Made by a program: the position numbers and the translations under genes. DNA of 64,000 nt, taken from [Leptolyngbya] sp. JSC-1 (GTDB taxonomy: Bacteria; Cyanobacteriota; Cyanobacteriia; Elainellales; Elainellaceae). The notes beneath the pieces were generated by a model, which was not told where the DNA came from, ran no database searches, and saw only the letters and a list, made by a program, of their open reading frames with translations. Positions 35,710 through 45,934 of the stretch are shown piece after piece (position 1 is the first letter of the stretch; each line of letters begins with the position of its first letter). The stretch is from assembly GCA_000733415.1 (NCBI GenBank), contig KL662191.1:4801870-4865869 (forward strand), in the 5' to 3' direction.

Positions 35710-38700
35710 ATGGCAACTCGAAAGGTAATCAGGGCCGCCCGAATGCTTCTCCGGCAAATGAATCGCACGACTCATAGGCTGATCAAGGGACTTGTGAGTT
35801 GGCTCTTGCGCGGATTACTCATTGCCGGTGGTCGTCCTCGCCGAGCTAAGGCAGGATTTGTGCTGCCAACTACGGTTCTGCTGCTGCTTGTGGTTGTGCT
35901 GACGGTTGGGGCGATTAGCTATCGCACCTTCACGCGAACTCAGCAGACGATTTCGGAGCGGCAACAACAGGTGATCTACAACGCCGCTACGCCGGTGATC
36001 GACCGAGCCAAAGCCAAAATTGAGTTCTTGCTCGATACTGGCAAAGATAGCCGGGGAAGCACGGTCACGGCTGAGGACCGCCTGTTTAGCATGATGCGAA
36101 ATGATGGACGGGAAGTGGTGGCCCTGTCAGTGGATCCCTACACCTTTGATGGCGAAGAGCGGGTAGACATTAATGGGGATGGTGAGACTGACAATGCTTG
36201 GCGTTACCGGGTAGACCTGGATGGAGATGGCAACGTCAACTCTCCTGGCGATAAAGATGGTTGGGCCGTTTACTCGATTCTTTTTTCTACGCCGAATGAT
36301 GGTGGTGTTAGTCTCCGCGATGCCCGTCGAGAAGCTTGGGAGCGGCGAGCCAGGAACCTAGAAGTTCGGAACGCGCCGTTAAGCAATGCCAGTCCAAACC
36401 AGGTCTGTGCCCGTGCGAGTGCGAGTGGAGGAGGGACTCCTGATCCGGTGAATGGTGAAGGGTGGTTTCCTGATCCGGGCGGCAGTAGCAAAATTCGTAA
36501 AAACTTTCAGGTGACGGCCTATGTGGTGCCTGATAACCCCAGTGGAACGGTTGCCACGCTGGAGTTTCAGCAGGACCGAGAGGCGAATCAGGGCTTTAAG
36601 TGGGCAGCTTGGTTTCGCAATGATCTAGAGATTTTTCCCGGTGTTAGCTTCAACTGGAATGGAGCGATGCACACTGAAGGAAGTTTGATTGTGGGGACCA
36701 ACGATCTGTTCCGCAGCTTCCTGGTCAGCTCTCCCCAATCCTGTATCAACAGCCCGGAAGCTTCCGAGATTACCGTTAAGAAGAACGAAGAGAACGAGCC
36801 GATTCAAGGCACTCCCAAGTTCACAGGCCGGTTCTTGGCTGGGTCAATTCGGGACAATGAGTTTCGCGGTGCTCCCAAGTTTGATGTGGAGCCAAACCGA
36901 ACCGTTGGCATGCCTCCCAACAGCGACTCGGTGGCCGAAGGTAGCTTCAGACCAATTGACTTTGCCTTGGAGCCGGTCACGCTTCAAACCAAAGGCTTGT
37001 CTGTACCGCGTAATCCCCGCACAGTGGCTCTAGACGATGATCCCAACTGGAAGGCTACGGATCTGAATAAAGAAGATCAGGGGCGGCTGCGCACGCTTAA
37101 GGAAGTCAGCACGCCCTATGTAGACGACACCTTCCGAGCCGACAACCGCTGGGGTCCTAAACCTACCTGGGGTCGAGAAGGGTTACCGATTGGCGTCACC
37201 TCAAAAGAAAATGCGGGTGCAGGCAGTACGGCCAAAATTGGTGACCCGATCACGGGCGTACCCGAATTGACCGGCAGCGATCCGAAGCCCGGTGAAGATA
37301 CTGCTAGCGTTGGGTTGGATGGCTACTGGGAACGACGGGCTAGAGTGGAAGGTCTGCGGCTGATTGTCGGCCAACGCCTTGAATTGGGCGATCCGGCGGG
37401 TTGGGGTGGTCCCGGTGGTGGACCGAGCAGTGAAGTGCCAATCAGGGTCGAAAATGAGCCACTGCGTCCGTGGAATGAAACTTGTCCTGGCAATCGCTGT
37501 AACGAAAAGCGGCAGCGCAAAACCCTCTGGGACAACCTGGCGGCAGTGCAGGCTACGGCGGTCTACCACAATGCTACCGACACCAGTGCCGATGCCCGCG
37601 ACTTTCCCGATGCCTGCTTGGTGACCACCGTTCACCCTGGTACACCCACGACGCTCGACCGCAGCGCCACCTTTGAGAACTTGGCGTTTGGGCTACCGGC
37701 TGCTGCGATTCCTGGCTACACCGATCAACCCAATCCGCTGATCATTAGCGACTTTTTCCGCGGACGCGGCACCAACGGCTGGGAATTTCAAACGCCCAGG
37801 CTAGCCGATTTTAGAAATCCGAACAGTGCGCTGATGAAGTCCCTGAGAAACTTGGCTTACTTCGCAGGCGATCCGAACGGTGGTGCTCCTTCGTTTAGGC
37901 CCAGGGACCAAGCTAGACAAGTCAACCCCTATCCCAGTTACGCCATGTGGGGAGACTTCTCGATGCTGCGCCAGGTGTTCCGAATTCTCGATGGTGGCAC
38001 CAGCTACGACCGTCTCAGTCCGGCTGACAAAACTACGCTGCACACAGCAGCCTGTACGCTGGGCATGTTGGCCTACAACCTGGATTATCTAGAGAAGCTG
38101 AACGTCTACAATGTAAACCCTGCTCTCGATCCAACCAGAGGGGCGCCAACCAGTCCCGGCCCCTTGCGGGAATTAGCAGGCTTTACAGATGCCGAAATTA
38201 ACCCAGCAGGACCAACTGCCACCGAACTGACGGTTAACAATGCACTTCTGGCCGACCCAAGGTATAGCGCAGGACTCCGAGGCCGCATCCGGGTGATTGA
38301 CCATATCGCTGATGGCCTGATTACGGCTGCTGATGTCAATCAAATTCCGGCGGCGACTCGGCCTCCCGCTGCCTTTGTGAATAGCCTGAGGGACTTCAAA
38401 GCCAATGCGGTTATGAGTACGGCTGTTTGGGATAAGCGAGGCTCAAACAATCCCGAAACCTATGTGCGGTTGCTAGAACGCTGGCGCGATAATTTGGCTG
38501 ATCCGGCTCAGAAAAGGGAGATGAATCAGATTATCTCGTTGGCGGAGTTGATCATCACGAAAGAGCAGGTAGCCCGCGATCGCATCTGGGGATTTCAAGG
38601 AACTTATGGGACTCAATCTGGCACTGGTATCAACCAGCTTTCGGTCAGCACATTCCCGCTCGGCGATTGTGGTTTCTCGAACCCTGCGGCACCTGCTCCC

Positions 38701-40746
38701 AATAAAATCGCTGGCTGGTTGACTGACGGTCCGCCGATTACTACCAAAAATGCAACAGGGGCACTACGCTCCCTGGGAGCTTTACCTCCCGATCCGTTGG
38801 CTCAGCTTTGTTCCTACCGGCCCCGCTATCCGATCCTCTACTCGCTCTTCCCGGCAAAGATGGCAGATGCGCTCAAACCGCCTGCTAATCTTGCCGCCGG
38901 TTATTCTGGTGGGTTCATTAACCATCCGGACATCACCAATGCAACTGAACGCGGCAGAACCCGCGATAGTGAAGACAGCACAGCTAGAGTGGGCCGCTAT
39001 ATTCTCACTGAAAACGGCGGTGCTACCTATGCCGTGGTCCGCCCCTCTGAGGTAGCCCTGCGTCCGAAGCGGCTGGCCCAAGGCGGAGTGACATTAGGCG
39101 GTGCCAATCCCTGGGTGCTTCCGGCTAGGGCAGGTGTGCCTGGTGCGGGTCCGACGCCTAACAGCAACAGTTTCAATTTGATCAAGGTGTGTCGAGAGCG
39201 CTGCTCGGAACCTGACAATGTCAACAGTACATTCCAACGACCCAGGAATGGCAGACTGGTGCGGGTAGCCTTTAAGGACAGCGCTTTCTACAACGGTCGA
39301 GAGATGATGCCAGTGCGCGCCCTCAATCTCGACTTGCGGCTGATGGCCGATAGTAACCACCGAGGTAACCTCTGGCTGCCTCAAAAGGGGATTATCTACG
39401 CCTATCGGGAAGATGCAGTGTCTGAAGCGCACATCGTTCGACCTCGGACAACGGGCTGGACCTCCTGTGATACTGATGCGGAACTGCAAGGAGGCGGCTG
39501 CCCGATGCAAACGGCCGATCGGTCGGCCCTGGACTCTAGAGATCCGCCGCTCAATCCCAATAATTTCATCACTCCCAAACCGGTTGATTACTTCCCCGAT
39601 CCCGATCGGCGGCCCTATGGCTTCCGGTTAATCCAGGGCGAAAATCTGAAGCGGAATGGGGATGAGGGTCGTGGTCTATCGTTCATCAGCGATAACCCGG
39701 TCTACATCCAAGGCAACTTTAACGTGCACCAAACCGCAGGCGGAGAGCCATTAGAAGAGTTTACGCAGCTCCTGGCTGCCGACTACTCTAACTTCTATCA
39801 ACGGTCTGAGCGGGATCTCAGCTTTGCCAATCGGGACCGAGACCAGTGGCGGCCCAGTGAAGTGGTGGCAGATGCGGTGACGCTGCTTTCCAGCAGTTTC
39901 TGCGATGGCAGCATTGAGGACGGTTTGTCCAATATTGGCAATGCTGACTTACCGACCTGGTTGAGGAATCGATACGGTTGCGGCAACAGCACTCGCACCT
40001 CCTACTTTGCCCAAAACCGTCCCAAGACCAGAATTAATAATGACGCTACTAAGCGAGGAGTTGTTTGGGCGCGGTCTAACCTAATCGACAGTTTGCCTTA
40101 TGGTGTCGGTACCAGGTTAGGCTCTGGTCACAATCTGGATCAGGGCGAATCGCCCATCTTGATTTCCCGCAATGGCGACCCCGTCAATTGGCGTGACATT
40201 GATGGCAATTCGGCCCTCTATTCTGGCGATTATGTAGCCATTAAGGATGGTGGGGGTAAAAATCCTCGAGATGGAAAAGCACTGATTCCGGCTACTGATA
40301 ACACTCGCATGAACCTGATCATGGTGAGTGGGCTAGTGCCATCCCGGACTGGCCAGTCTTATGGAGGGTTGCACAACTTCCCCCGCTTCCTGGAAAACTG
40401 GAATCGCAAGAACCTGTACATGTCTGGTGCCTTCCTGCAACTGACCTTCAGTACCTACGCCACGGCTCCCTTTGATCAAGAAGCTTGGCAACCGGGTGCT
40501 CCGGCTCCAAGCACCGGCAATAACGCCAACAACGAATGGATCACCTACTACGATCCGCCCAACCGTCGTTGGGGGTATGATGTCGGGTTGCAGTATGCCC
40601 CGGCTGGCCCAGTGGCCCAACGATTCCAGTTTGCGGAGGATGTGCGCAGTGAGTTCTACAGCGAACCGCCAGCGAATGATCCCTACGTAGCTAACCTCTG
40701 TAAAAGCTTGACGACCGAGAAGCCTGACCTGAATTGTCCTACTTAG
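35710..40746 (+). CDS. hpsA: Hormogonium polysaccharide biosynthesis protein HpsA
   Basis: A very large (1678 aa) protein. After a basic N-terminus comes a prepilin-like site G49|F50 and hydrophobic helix FVLPTTVLLLLVVVLTVGAI (50-69); residue +5 is Thr rather than the Glu of true pilins, which recalls PilX-like minor pilins. Shortly after are two calcium-loop-like motifs, DINGDGETD (153-161) and DLDGDGNVN (169-177). The remainder is a Gly/Asn/Pro-rich beta-type ectodomain with scattered cysteines. HpsA heads the hps cluster required for gliding-associated polysaccharide in Nostoc punctiforme. The next three genes encode pseudopilins in the order of hpsB-D. The exact role is not established. 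Confidence 0.88.
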   Translation: MATRKVIRAARMLLRQMNRTTHRLIKGLVSWLLRGLLIAGGRPRRAKAGFVLPTTVLLLLVVVLTVGAISYRTFTRTQQTISERQQQVIYNAATPVIDRAKAKIEFLLDTGKDSRGSTVTAEDRLFSMMRNDGREVVALSVDPYTFDGEERVDINGDGETDNAWRYRVDLDGDGNVNSPGDKDGWAVYSILFSTPNDGGVSLRDARREAWERRARNLEVRNAPLSNASPNQVCARASASGGGTPDPVNGEGWFPDPGGSSKIRKNFQVTAYVVPDNPSGTVATLEFQQDREANQGFKWAAWFRNDLEIFPGVSFNWNGAMHTEGSLIVGTNDLFRSFLVSSPQSCINSPEASEITVKKNEENEPIQGTPKFTGRFLAGSIRDNEFRGAPKFDVEPNRTVGMPPNSDSVAEGSFRPIDFALEPVTLQTKGLSVPRNPRTVALDDDPNWKATDLNKEDQGRLRTLKEVSTPYVDDTFRADNRWGPKPTWGREGLPIGVTSKENAGAGSTAKIGDPITGVPELTGSDPKPGEDTASVGLDGYWERRARVEGLRLIVGQRLELGDPAGWGGPGGGPSSEVPIRVENEPLRPWNETCPGNRCNEKRQRKTLWDNLAAVQATAVYHNATDTSADARDFPDACLVTTVHPGTPTTLDRSATFENLAFGLPAAAIPGYTDQPNPLIISDFFRGRGTNGWEFQTPRLADFRNPNSALMKSLRNLAYFAGDPNGGAPSFRPRDQARQVNPYPSYAMWGDFSMLRQVFRILDGGTSYDRLSPADKTTLHTAACTLGMLAYNLDYLEKLNVYNVNPALDPTRGAPTSPGPLRELAGFTDAEINPAGPTATELTVNNALLADPRYSAGLRGRIRVIDHIADGLITAADVNQIPAATRPPAAFVNSLRDFKANAVMSTAVWDKRGSNNPETYVRLLERWRDNLADPAQKREMNQIISLAELIITKEQVARDRIWGFQGTYGTQSGTGINQLSVSTFPLGDCGFSNPAAPAPNKIAGWLTDGPPITTKNATGALRSLGALPPDPLAQLCSYRPRYPILYSLFPAKMADALKPPANLAAGYSGGFINHPDITNATERGRTRDSEDSTARVGRYILTENGGATYAVVRPSEVALRPKRLAQGGVTLGGANPWVLPARAGVPGAGPTPNSNSFNLIKVCRERCSEPDNVNSTFQRPRNGRLVRVAFKDSAFYNGREMMPVRALNLDLRLMADSNHRGNLWLPQKGIIYAYREDAVSEAHIVRPRTTGWTSCDTDAELQGGGCPMQTADRSALDSRDPPLNPNNFITPKPVDYFPDPDRRPYGFRLIQGENLKRNGDEGRGLSFISDNPVYIQGNFNVHQTAGGEPLEEFTQLLAADYSNFYQRSERDLSFANRDRDQWRPSEVVADAVTLLSSSFCDGSIEDGLSNIGNADLPTWLRNRYGCGNSTRTSYFAQNRPKTRINNDATKRGVVWARSNLIDSLPYGVGTRLGSGHNLDQGESPILISRNGDPVNWRDIDGNSALYSGDYVAIKDGGGKNPRDGKALIPATDNTRMNLIMVSGLVPSRTGQSYGGLHNFPRFLENWNRKNLYMSGAFLQLTFSTYATAPFDQEAWQPGAPAPSTGNNANNEWITYYDPPNRRWGYDVGLQYAPAGPVAQRFQFAEDVRSEFYSEPPANDPYVANLCKSLTTEKPDLNCPT

Positions 40747-40767
40747 TTGCTGCGGAGAACGCGAATC

Positions 40768-41559
40768 ATGTCAGCGTCTAATCCTCTATCTCAAAATTTT
40801 CTGCTGCTGTGGCGTCTCTCAAAAGTCTCCCGTCTTGGCAATCGTTCTCCAGAACAGGGCCTGACGATCATGGAATGCTTAGTGGCAATTCTGTTGATTG
40901 GGCTAACTGTGGCGATGGTGACACCGCCCTTGCTGATTGCCACGGCCACACGGGTGCAAAATCGTCGAGCCGAGCAGGCCATCCAGCTTGCTCAAGACGA
41001 GATCGACCGCATTAATACCCTGGTCCAGCAAGGCAATCATGAGAGCCAGCGGCTTCCGGCTGTAGTGAACGCTGCCAATCTCAAGATTGTCGGCCCTCCG
41101 ACTGGACTGGCCAACCAGCTCAAAACCACTCGTCGAGATGGAGCGGCTTGTCCCCCTGGGTCGCCGTTCAACGGTGCTTCTCGTTATACCAATCAGCAAA
41201 TTCCGGCCAATCAGGCCATACCGATCGATGTGGATGGGGATTGTAGACCAGAGTTTTTTATGCAGATTTTTCGGACGAGGGGAACGTTACTCCAGGCTGA
41301 ACTGGATGAACCACCTAACGAGCAGCGCCCCGCCAGGTTTGAAGTTGGCATTCGGGTCTATTCCTACCCATTGGCCCAGCCCAACCTCGGTGCGTTGAAT
41401 CCCCAGCCTGAGCCAGCTCCCCTCCTGATATCTGATCGCCAAAGTAGAAAGCAGTCAGAGAATCCGATGGTTGTGGTTTATAAGCAAATGATTTGGGGTG
41501 AGCAGGCTGACGTGGTTTGTGAATCGGTGAGCAAAAGCATTGATACCTGTCCGCAGTAG
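40768..41559 (+). CDS. hpsB: Pseudopilin HpsB
   Basis: A 263-residue type IV pilin-like protein. The prepilin peptidase site is G31|L32 in EQGLTIMECLVAILLIG, with Glu36 at +5 and an ~20-residue hydrophobic alpha1 helix that places it in the inner membrane before assembly. The C-terminal domain holds a D/E-rich DVDGDCRPEF segment and few cysteines. The start is ATG 40768, with GGAG at 40754-40757; an upstream in-frame TTG directly abuts the hpsA stop. It is part of hpsA-B-C-D, a type II secretion-like assembly thought to export polysaccharide. Confidence 0.85.
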   Translation: MSASNPLSQNFLLLWRLSKVSRLGNRSPEQGLTIMECLVAILLIGLTVAMVTPPLLIATATRVQNRRAEQAIQLAQDEIDRINTLVQQGNHESQRLPAVVNAANLKIVGPPTGLANQLKTTRRDGAACPPGSPFNGASRYTNQQIPANQAIPIDVDGDCRPEFFMQIFRTRGTLLQAELDEPPNEQRPARFEVGIRVYSYPLAQPNLGALNPQPEPAPLLISDRQSRKQSENPMVVVYKQMIWGEQADVVCESVSKSIDTCPQ

Positions 41560-41664
41560 CTACGGTAAACGTTGTAGCTGGCTTGCTACGGGTTCATTTC
41601 TTCTTTGTTCTGCCTGTTATTGCTACATCTGCATCTATCGTTTGGACTACAAAGCTAAACCACT

Positions 41665-42771
41665 ATGGCTAATAGATTCTGGTCTCGCCTAAGAAAGCTG
41701 TTCCTAAAATCTGATTGTTTCAATGCTCCTGACAATACTCGCGGGTTCACGCTGCTGGAACTGTTGGTCGTGACTGCCATTGCTGGCGGTATTGTGGCTG
41801 GACTCACCTTCATTGTGGTGCAAATGATGACCGCCGATCGGCGCGAATCGGCTCGCTCTGAGACGCAACGAGAAATGCAGCTTGCCTTGGATTACATCGC
41901 GGCTGAACTGCGAGAAGCTATCTATGTGTACCCCGGTGAGTATTTAGCCTGTACCCGAAGTCAACAAAAACAGGCTTGTGAACCTCTATCCCAGTTTTTG
42001 CCTGCTCCTGCTCCAGGTGAAAATAGGGTTCCGGTGTTGGCTTTTTGGAAGCAGCAGCCGTTTCCACAGGAGATCAAACGACAATGTGCTACTGCTGGAC
42101 GTCCGCCGGACGGAGTTACTTGTTTAGCTGGGCAATCCTATGCGTTAGTGGTGTATTTCTTGACCAAAAACGATCCGAATAACGACATCTGGAAAGGCAA
42201 GGCGCGAGTTACTCGCTATGTTCTCAGCCAATTCAACTCAGACGGAACCCGAAACGCTGGTTATGTCAATCCTGGTCAGTTCAGTAACTTTACAAGCTGG
42301 CCCTATGGCAACAACAGCGATGGTAGATTCGTGAACCTCCAGTCGGCCCGCCCAAACGGTAGAGCCGATACGTTGGCCGATTTTGTTGGCTTCGATTATT
42401 TAGATCCCACCGTAGCTAATGCAGCTGGACAAACTGGGTTCTGTCCCAACTCCCCTACTAGCACCGTCACCTACAGCATTTCTCCCCCAGCGAGCTTGTT
42501 GCAGGGAGACTTTGCTAACGTGCGAAGTTTCTACGCCTGCGTTGCGGCTCCGACTCAGTCGGTTAGGTCAGGAGGGCAAACAATTTCACTGCCGGATCCA
42601 ACCCAATACCGCGATGTTGTTGTGTACCTCAGAGGCAGCGCTACTGGAAGACCGGGAATTCTACCCGATAGAGATGGTCTCTTCCTCAGAAGCAACGATC
42701 AGGATATTTTACCGGCGCTACAAACTCGAGTCCTCAATCGTAGCGTTCTGGGCCGCAAACCGACACCGTAA
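41665..42771 (+). CDS. hpsC: Pseudopilin HpsC
   Basis: A 368-residue prepilin-like protein, long for a pseudopilin and similar to PilW/GspJ minor pilins. The leader ends at G27 in TRGFTLLELLVVTAIAGG, with mature Phe28 and Glu32 at +5. The alpha1 helix continues into QREMQLALDYIAAELREAIYVYPG, characteristic of the PilW/GspJ group. The ectodomain has several Cys that could form disulfides. It follows hpsB by 105 bp. Confidence 0.85.
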   Translation: MANRFWSRLRKLFLKSDCFNAPDNTRGFTLLELLVVTAIAGGIVAGLTFIVVQMMTADRRESARSETQREMQLALDYIAAELREAIYVYPGEYLACTRSQQKQACEPLSQFLPAPAPGENRVPVLAFWKQQPFPQEIKRQCATAGRPPDGVTCLAGQSYALVVYFLTKNDPNNDIWKGKARVTRYVLSQFNSDGTRNAGYVNPGQFSNFTSWPYGNNSDGRFVNLQSARPNGRADTLADFVGFDYLDPTVANAAGQTGFCPNSPTSTVTYSISPPASLLQGDFANVRSFYACVAAPTQSVRSGGQTISLPDPTQYRDVVVYLRGSATGRPGILPDRDGLFLRSNDQDILPALQTRVLNRSVLGRKPTP

Positions 42772-42857
42772 CGTTCAAGGCCACTAAACCGACAGAATGA
42801 ACAAATAGATTCCTGTAGCTTCCTTTCAATCCTTATCGCACTGGAGTTAAACCCTCA

Positions 42858-43418
42858 ATGAGCAAATTAGCCCCATACCGCTCTACTGCTGGCTTTACGC
42901 TGGTTGAAATGATTGTGGTGATCATGCTAGCCGTGATTTTGGCGCTGATTGCAGCTCCGGGTTGGTTGAGCTTTGCCAACAGCCGCCGCGCCGAAGCCGG
43001 CAGAGAACAGATCTTTCAACTCCTGCGGCAAGCCCAGACCCAAGCGATTCGCAGCCGTCAAAACCAAGTAGTCAACTTTATTGCACCGCCAGATCAACTA
43101 CCCGTGGTTGAAATTGCAGGTGTTGCTCAACCGGTCGATGGCCAGAATCCCAGCAGTCAGGTCAATTCCAATTTGCTGAAGCTAGAGGTTAGCCCCAACG
43201 CTAAAGTGGGTTGCGCGCCCGATGCGGTTGGCTGTGTGGTGTTCAACGACCGGGGTAACATTGCGATGGAAGCCAATGATCTAGGGGAAAACGGCATCGT
43301 GATTTCGGTATCTTCTCCGGCGGATAACACCAATATCAACAGTAGGCGCTGTGTTATTGTAAAAACCCTGTTAGGGGCGATGGCGACCAGTAGCGGAGAG
43401 GATTGTAAACTGTCGTAG
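42858..43418 (+). CDS. GspH/FimT-type pseudopilin (HpsD position)
   Basis: A 186-residue pseudopilin. The short leader ends at G12 in TAGFTLVEMIVVIML, with Phe13 and Glu17 at +5. The following RRAEAGREQIFQLLRQAQTQAIRSRQNQVVNFI is the GspH/FimT pattern of minor pilins that cap or prime the pseudopilus. By position in the cluster it corresponds to hpsD. The gene ends the plus-strand run; cbiB follows convergently 65 bp away, so the glycosyltransferase genes that continue the hps locus in Nostoc are not here. Confidence 0.83.
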   Translation: MSKLAPYRSTAGFTLVEMIVVIMLAVILALIAAPGWLSFANSRRAEAGREQIFQLLRQAQTQAIRSRQNQVVNFIAPPDQLPVVEIAGVAQPVDGQNPSSQVNSNLLKLEVSPNAKVGCAPDAVGCVVFNDRGNIAMEANDLGENGIVISVSSPADNTNINSRRCVIVKTLLGAMATSSGEDCKLS

Positions 43419-43483
43419 ACAATCCAGTGCTGATAGTCGCGATGTTTTTAAAAGTGGTCTATAGACGGAAGACGCCCACCCGC

Positions 43484-44551
43484 TCAGCTAACTGAACCAA
43501 CTCTTGCTAGAGCGATAGCCAAATTAATAACCAGCCAAACGACTAGCCAGGACAAAAAGCTCAGACGAGTCAGGTAAATCGCCTGCCTGATTTTCTCTGC
43601 ACTGATTGGATTGAGCGGATCCCCCAGCATGGGCTTGGGTTTAATTACGCCTTTGTAGCGGTTGATGCCACCAACCTGTACTCCTAAAATAGCGGCATAG
43701 GCGCACTCACTCCAACCTGAATTTGGGCTAGGGTCTTTAACGGCATCCCGCTGGCAGAGTTGCCAAACCCGTTGGGGAGAACCAGACCAGAGAGCCAGTG
43801 TCAGCACATGCAGTCGGCAAGGCAGCCAGGTCAAAAAATCTTCTAAGTGGGCGCTGAACCAGCCGATGTGGGTGTAGGGAGGCTCACGATAGCCGACCAT
43901 TGAGTCTAGGGTGCTAGCCGCTTTGTAAGCGAGTGCTATCGGTGCGCTGCCAATTGGTAAAGTGGCTCCCAGAATGGCGTAAAACAAGGGAGCCATAACG
44001 CCATCGGTGGCATTTTCTGTCACGGTTTCCAGGACGGCTCGCAAAATCTCCGCTTCTGAGAGGTCTGCTGTATCGCGGCCCACATATCGACTCAGATTGG
44101 CTCTGGCGGTAACCAGGTCTCCTACTGCAAGGGGTTGGAGTACATCCTCAGCGGCTTGGCGCAAACTGCGTCCGGCAAAGCAACTGGCCAGTAGAATGAC
44201 AGCTACCGTTAGTCCGAGAAAGGGATGTAAATCGTTTGCGAGTGCAATCATCAACCAGCCTATGAAGCTACTCAAGCTGATGGTGAAAACAGCCAAACCG
44301 ATGCCAGCCAGTCTCAATAAGTTGGGTGATTGGAATTGTCGTAAGCAAAATTGACTATATCGCTGAATGCCCCATCCTATCACCTGAACCGGATGTAACC
44401 AATTCCAGGGATCGCCAATTCCATAATCTAGGAGAGCTGCTAATACTAGAACCGCAGGGGTATAAAGACTGCTCAGAGTTGGTCCAGGCAATGATTCAAT
44501 CAGCTTAATCAATGATTCCAGCAAGGGTTCAATCAACCGTTCAATCGACAC
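43484..44551 (-). CDS. cbiB: Adenosylcobinamide-phosphate synthase (CobD/CbiB)
   Basis: A 355-residue membrane enzyme of cobamide synthesis, attaching aminopropanol (phosphate) to adenosylcobyric acid. Family segments: DYGIGDPWNWLHPVQVIGWGI (residues ~43-63), LSRYVGRDTADLSEAEILRAVLETVTENATDGVMAPLFYAI (~150-190) and AYKAASTLDSMVGYREPPYTHIGWFSA (~205-231). About five membrane helices. The start is GTG 44551; the first 25 residues are a duplicated-looking LIEPLLESLIKLIESL stretch and the real start may be further inside. No cobalamin riboswitch was recognised upstream. Confidence 0.92.
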   Translation of the reverse strand: MSIERLIEPLLESLIKLIESLPGPTLSSLYTPAVLVLAALLDYGIGDPWNWLHPVQVIGWGIQRYSQFCLRQFQSPNLLRLAGIGLAVFTISLSSFIGWLMIALANDLHPFLGLTVAVILLASCFAGRSLRQAAEDVLQPLAVGDLVTARANLSRYVGRDTADLSEAEILRAVLETVTENATDGVMAPLFYAILGATLPIGSAPIALAYKAASTLDSMVGYREPPYTHIGWFSAHLEDFLTWLPCRLHVLTLALWSGSPQRVWQLCQRDAVKDPSPNSGWSECAYAAILGVQVGGINRYKGVIKPKPMLGDPLNPISAEKIRQAIYLTRLSFLSWLVVWLVINLAIALARVGSVS

Positions 44552-44720
44552 TCAGACAACGGCTCTTAAAAGCCAAGGTAAAAGGCAAGCACTAATACTA
44601 GTTGTAGCGTTGAGATTCTTTAGATCACTTAACAAACCTCTAGGTGTGGAATTTACTTGATCTCTACAAACCAGATCATGGCATAATGATGCGACTGTTT
44701 TGTGGCATTGGTGGTCGTTC

Positions 44721-45869
44721 ATGGTTCATGCATTTCACTCCTCGAATCCGATTCATCTTGTCAATCCTACCTTTACGGCAAAGCCAGGTACAGCGAAGCC
44801 AGATCGGTCCGCCCTTGCTGAGGATGAGCTAAATCTAGTTACCCTAAGTGTGCAACTTCCTGACCCTGAAGATGACCAATTGCCGGAGCTAGAATTTTGG
44901 CAACAGATTGATGTAGCTTGGCAAGTTTGTGACCGCTTTGATCTCCAAACTGAGATTTGCCGAGGCCGAATTCTCCGAGCGGTGCGGGATCGAGAAAAGC
45001 GTGGTGGGGATGGGCGGGGAACTGGATTTCTCAATTGGTTAAAAGACAGAGAGATTAGCAAGACCCAAGCCTACTCGCTGATTGAGCTAGCAAATAGTGC
45101 CGACACCCTGTTAGAAGAAGCCGTTTTACAGCCTGAGGAGGTCAATTGCTTTAGCAAACGGGCCTTTATCGAGACCGCGCGGGCTGAACCAGAAGTACAG
45201 CAAATGGTGTCAGATTTGTTGAAAGAGCCAATAGATGCCGCCAGCCCAAAACGGCGCATTACTCAGCGGGAAGTGCGGCAGCTCCAGGATGAATGGACTG
45301 CGATGTCTTCGGATTTATTGCCCCTCGCCATCAGGGAAAAGGCGGCCAATAGCACGATTCCGGCCCGTTACTTAACTCCGCTAGTGCGAGAAATGGAAAA
45401 ACTACCCGAACCGCATCAAGCCGTTTTGCAATCAGAAGTGGCTGCTAATCCCAATGTGGATACCGTCAAGCAAGTCACAGCTGAGGCGCGCTATCTGGCG
45501 AAATATTTAGCGGCAGCGACTCAGGTTCAAGCGCTGAACCAGTCTTCGCTGGATTTGGAAACTGCCCTAGAGGAAGCGTTGCGAATTGGCTGTCTGAGCA
45601 GTACGGCTGATTTAGTCAACCAAGCGGCCCAACTAGAGCAGACGATTGCCAAGCTCTACACCACCTGGAAGCGGCTGAATCACTTGGCGGAACGGGTTTA
45701 CCTTGATAGCGGAGCCAGCACGCCCCAGTTGCGATTGCTGCTAGCTCAACTCCAACCCCTTTGCAACGAGCAGCTAGAGCTAAATTTAGGCGATCCCAAC
45801 AGCAATTTCTCACGGATGATTCGCCTGCACATTTCCACCGATCACCTAGATGATCCGATTGACGCATAG
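44721..45869 (+). CDS. Conserved cyanobacterial protein of unknown function (382 aa)
   Basis: A soluble, helix-rich 382-residue protein. Residues ~50-150 (WQQIDVAWQVCDRFDLQTEICRGRILRAVRDREKRGG, then GFLNWLKDREISKTQAYSLIELA) look like a DNA-binding-type helical module reminiscent of plasmid/phage DUF3102 proteins. The second half contains long amphipathic helices (RREVRQLQDEW..., LEQTIAKLYTTWKRLNHLAE) and probably oligomerises. I do not know a function. ATG 44721 is preferred over the in-frame TTG at 44700. CATAAT at 44682-44687 with TTGATC at 44657-44662 (19-bp spacing) is a weak promoter candidate. Confidence 0.65.
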   Translation: MVHAFHSSNPIHLVNPTFTAKPGTAKPDRSALAEDELNLVTLSVQLPDPEDDQLPELEFWQQIDVAWQVCDRFDLQTEICRGRILRAVRDREKRGGDGRGTGFLNWLKDREISKTQAYSLIELANSADTLLEEAVLQPEEVNCFSKRAFIETARAEPEVQQMVSDLLKEPIDAASPKRRITQREVRQLQDEWTAMSSDLLPLAIREKAANSTIPARYLTPLVREMEKLPEPHQAVLQSEVAANPNVDTVKQVTAEARYLAKYLAAATQVQALNQSSLDLETALEEALRIGCLSSTADLVNQAAQLEQTIAKLYTTWKRLNHLAERVYLDSGASTPQLRLLLAQLQPLCNEQLELNLGDPNSNFSRMIRLHISTDHLDDPIDA

Positions 45870-45934
45870 ATCTCTCAACCTGATTACAGTAGGTTAGGAA
45901 TGAACTATTCTCGTTATCAGGCTGCCCTACCTTG

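Noticed and set aside
43419..44720. Cobalamin riboswitch for cbiB
   Set aside because: No B12-box-like conserved sequence is present upstream of the minus-strand start.
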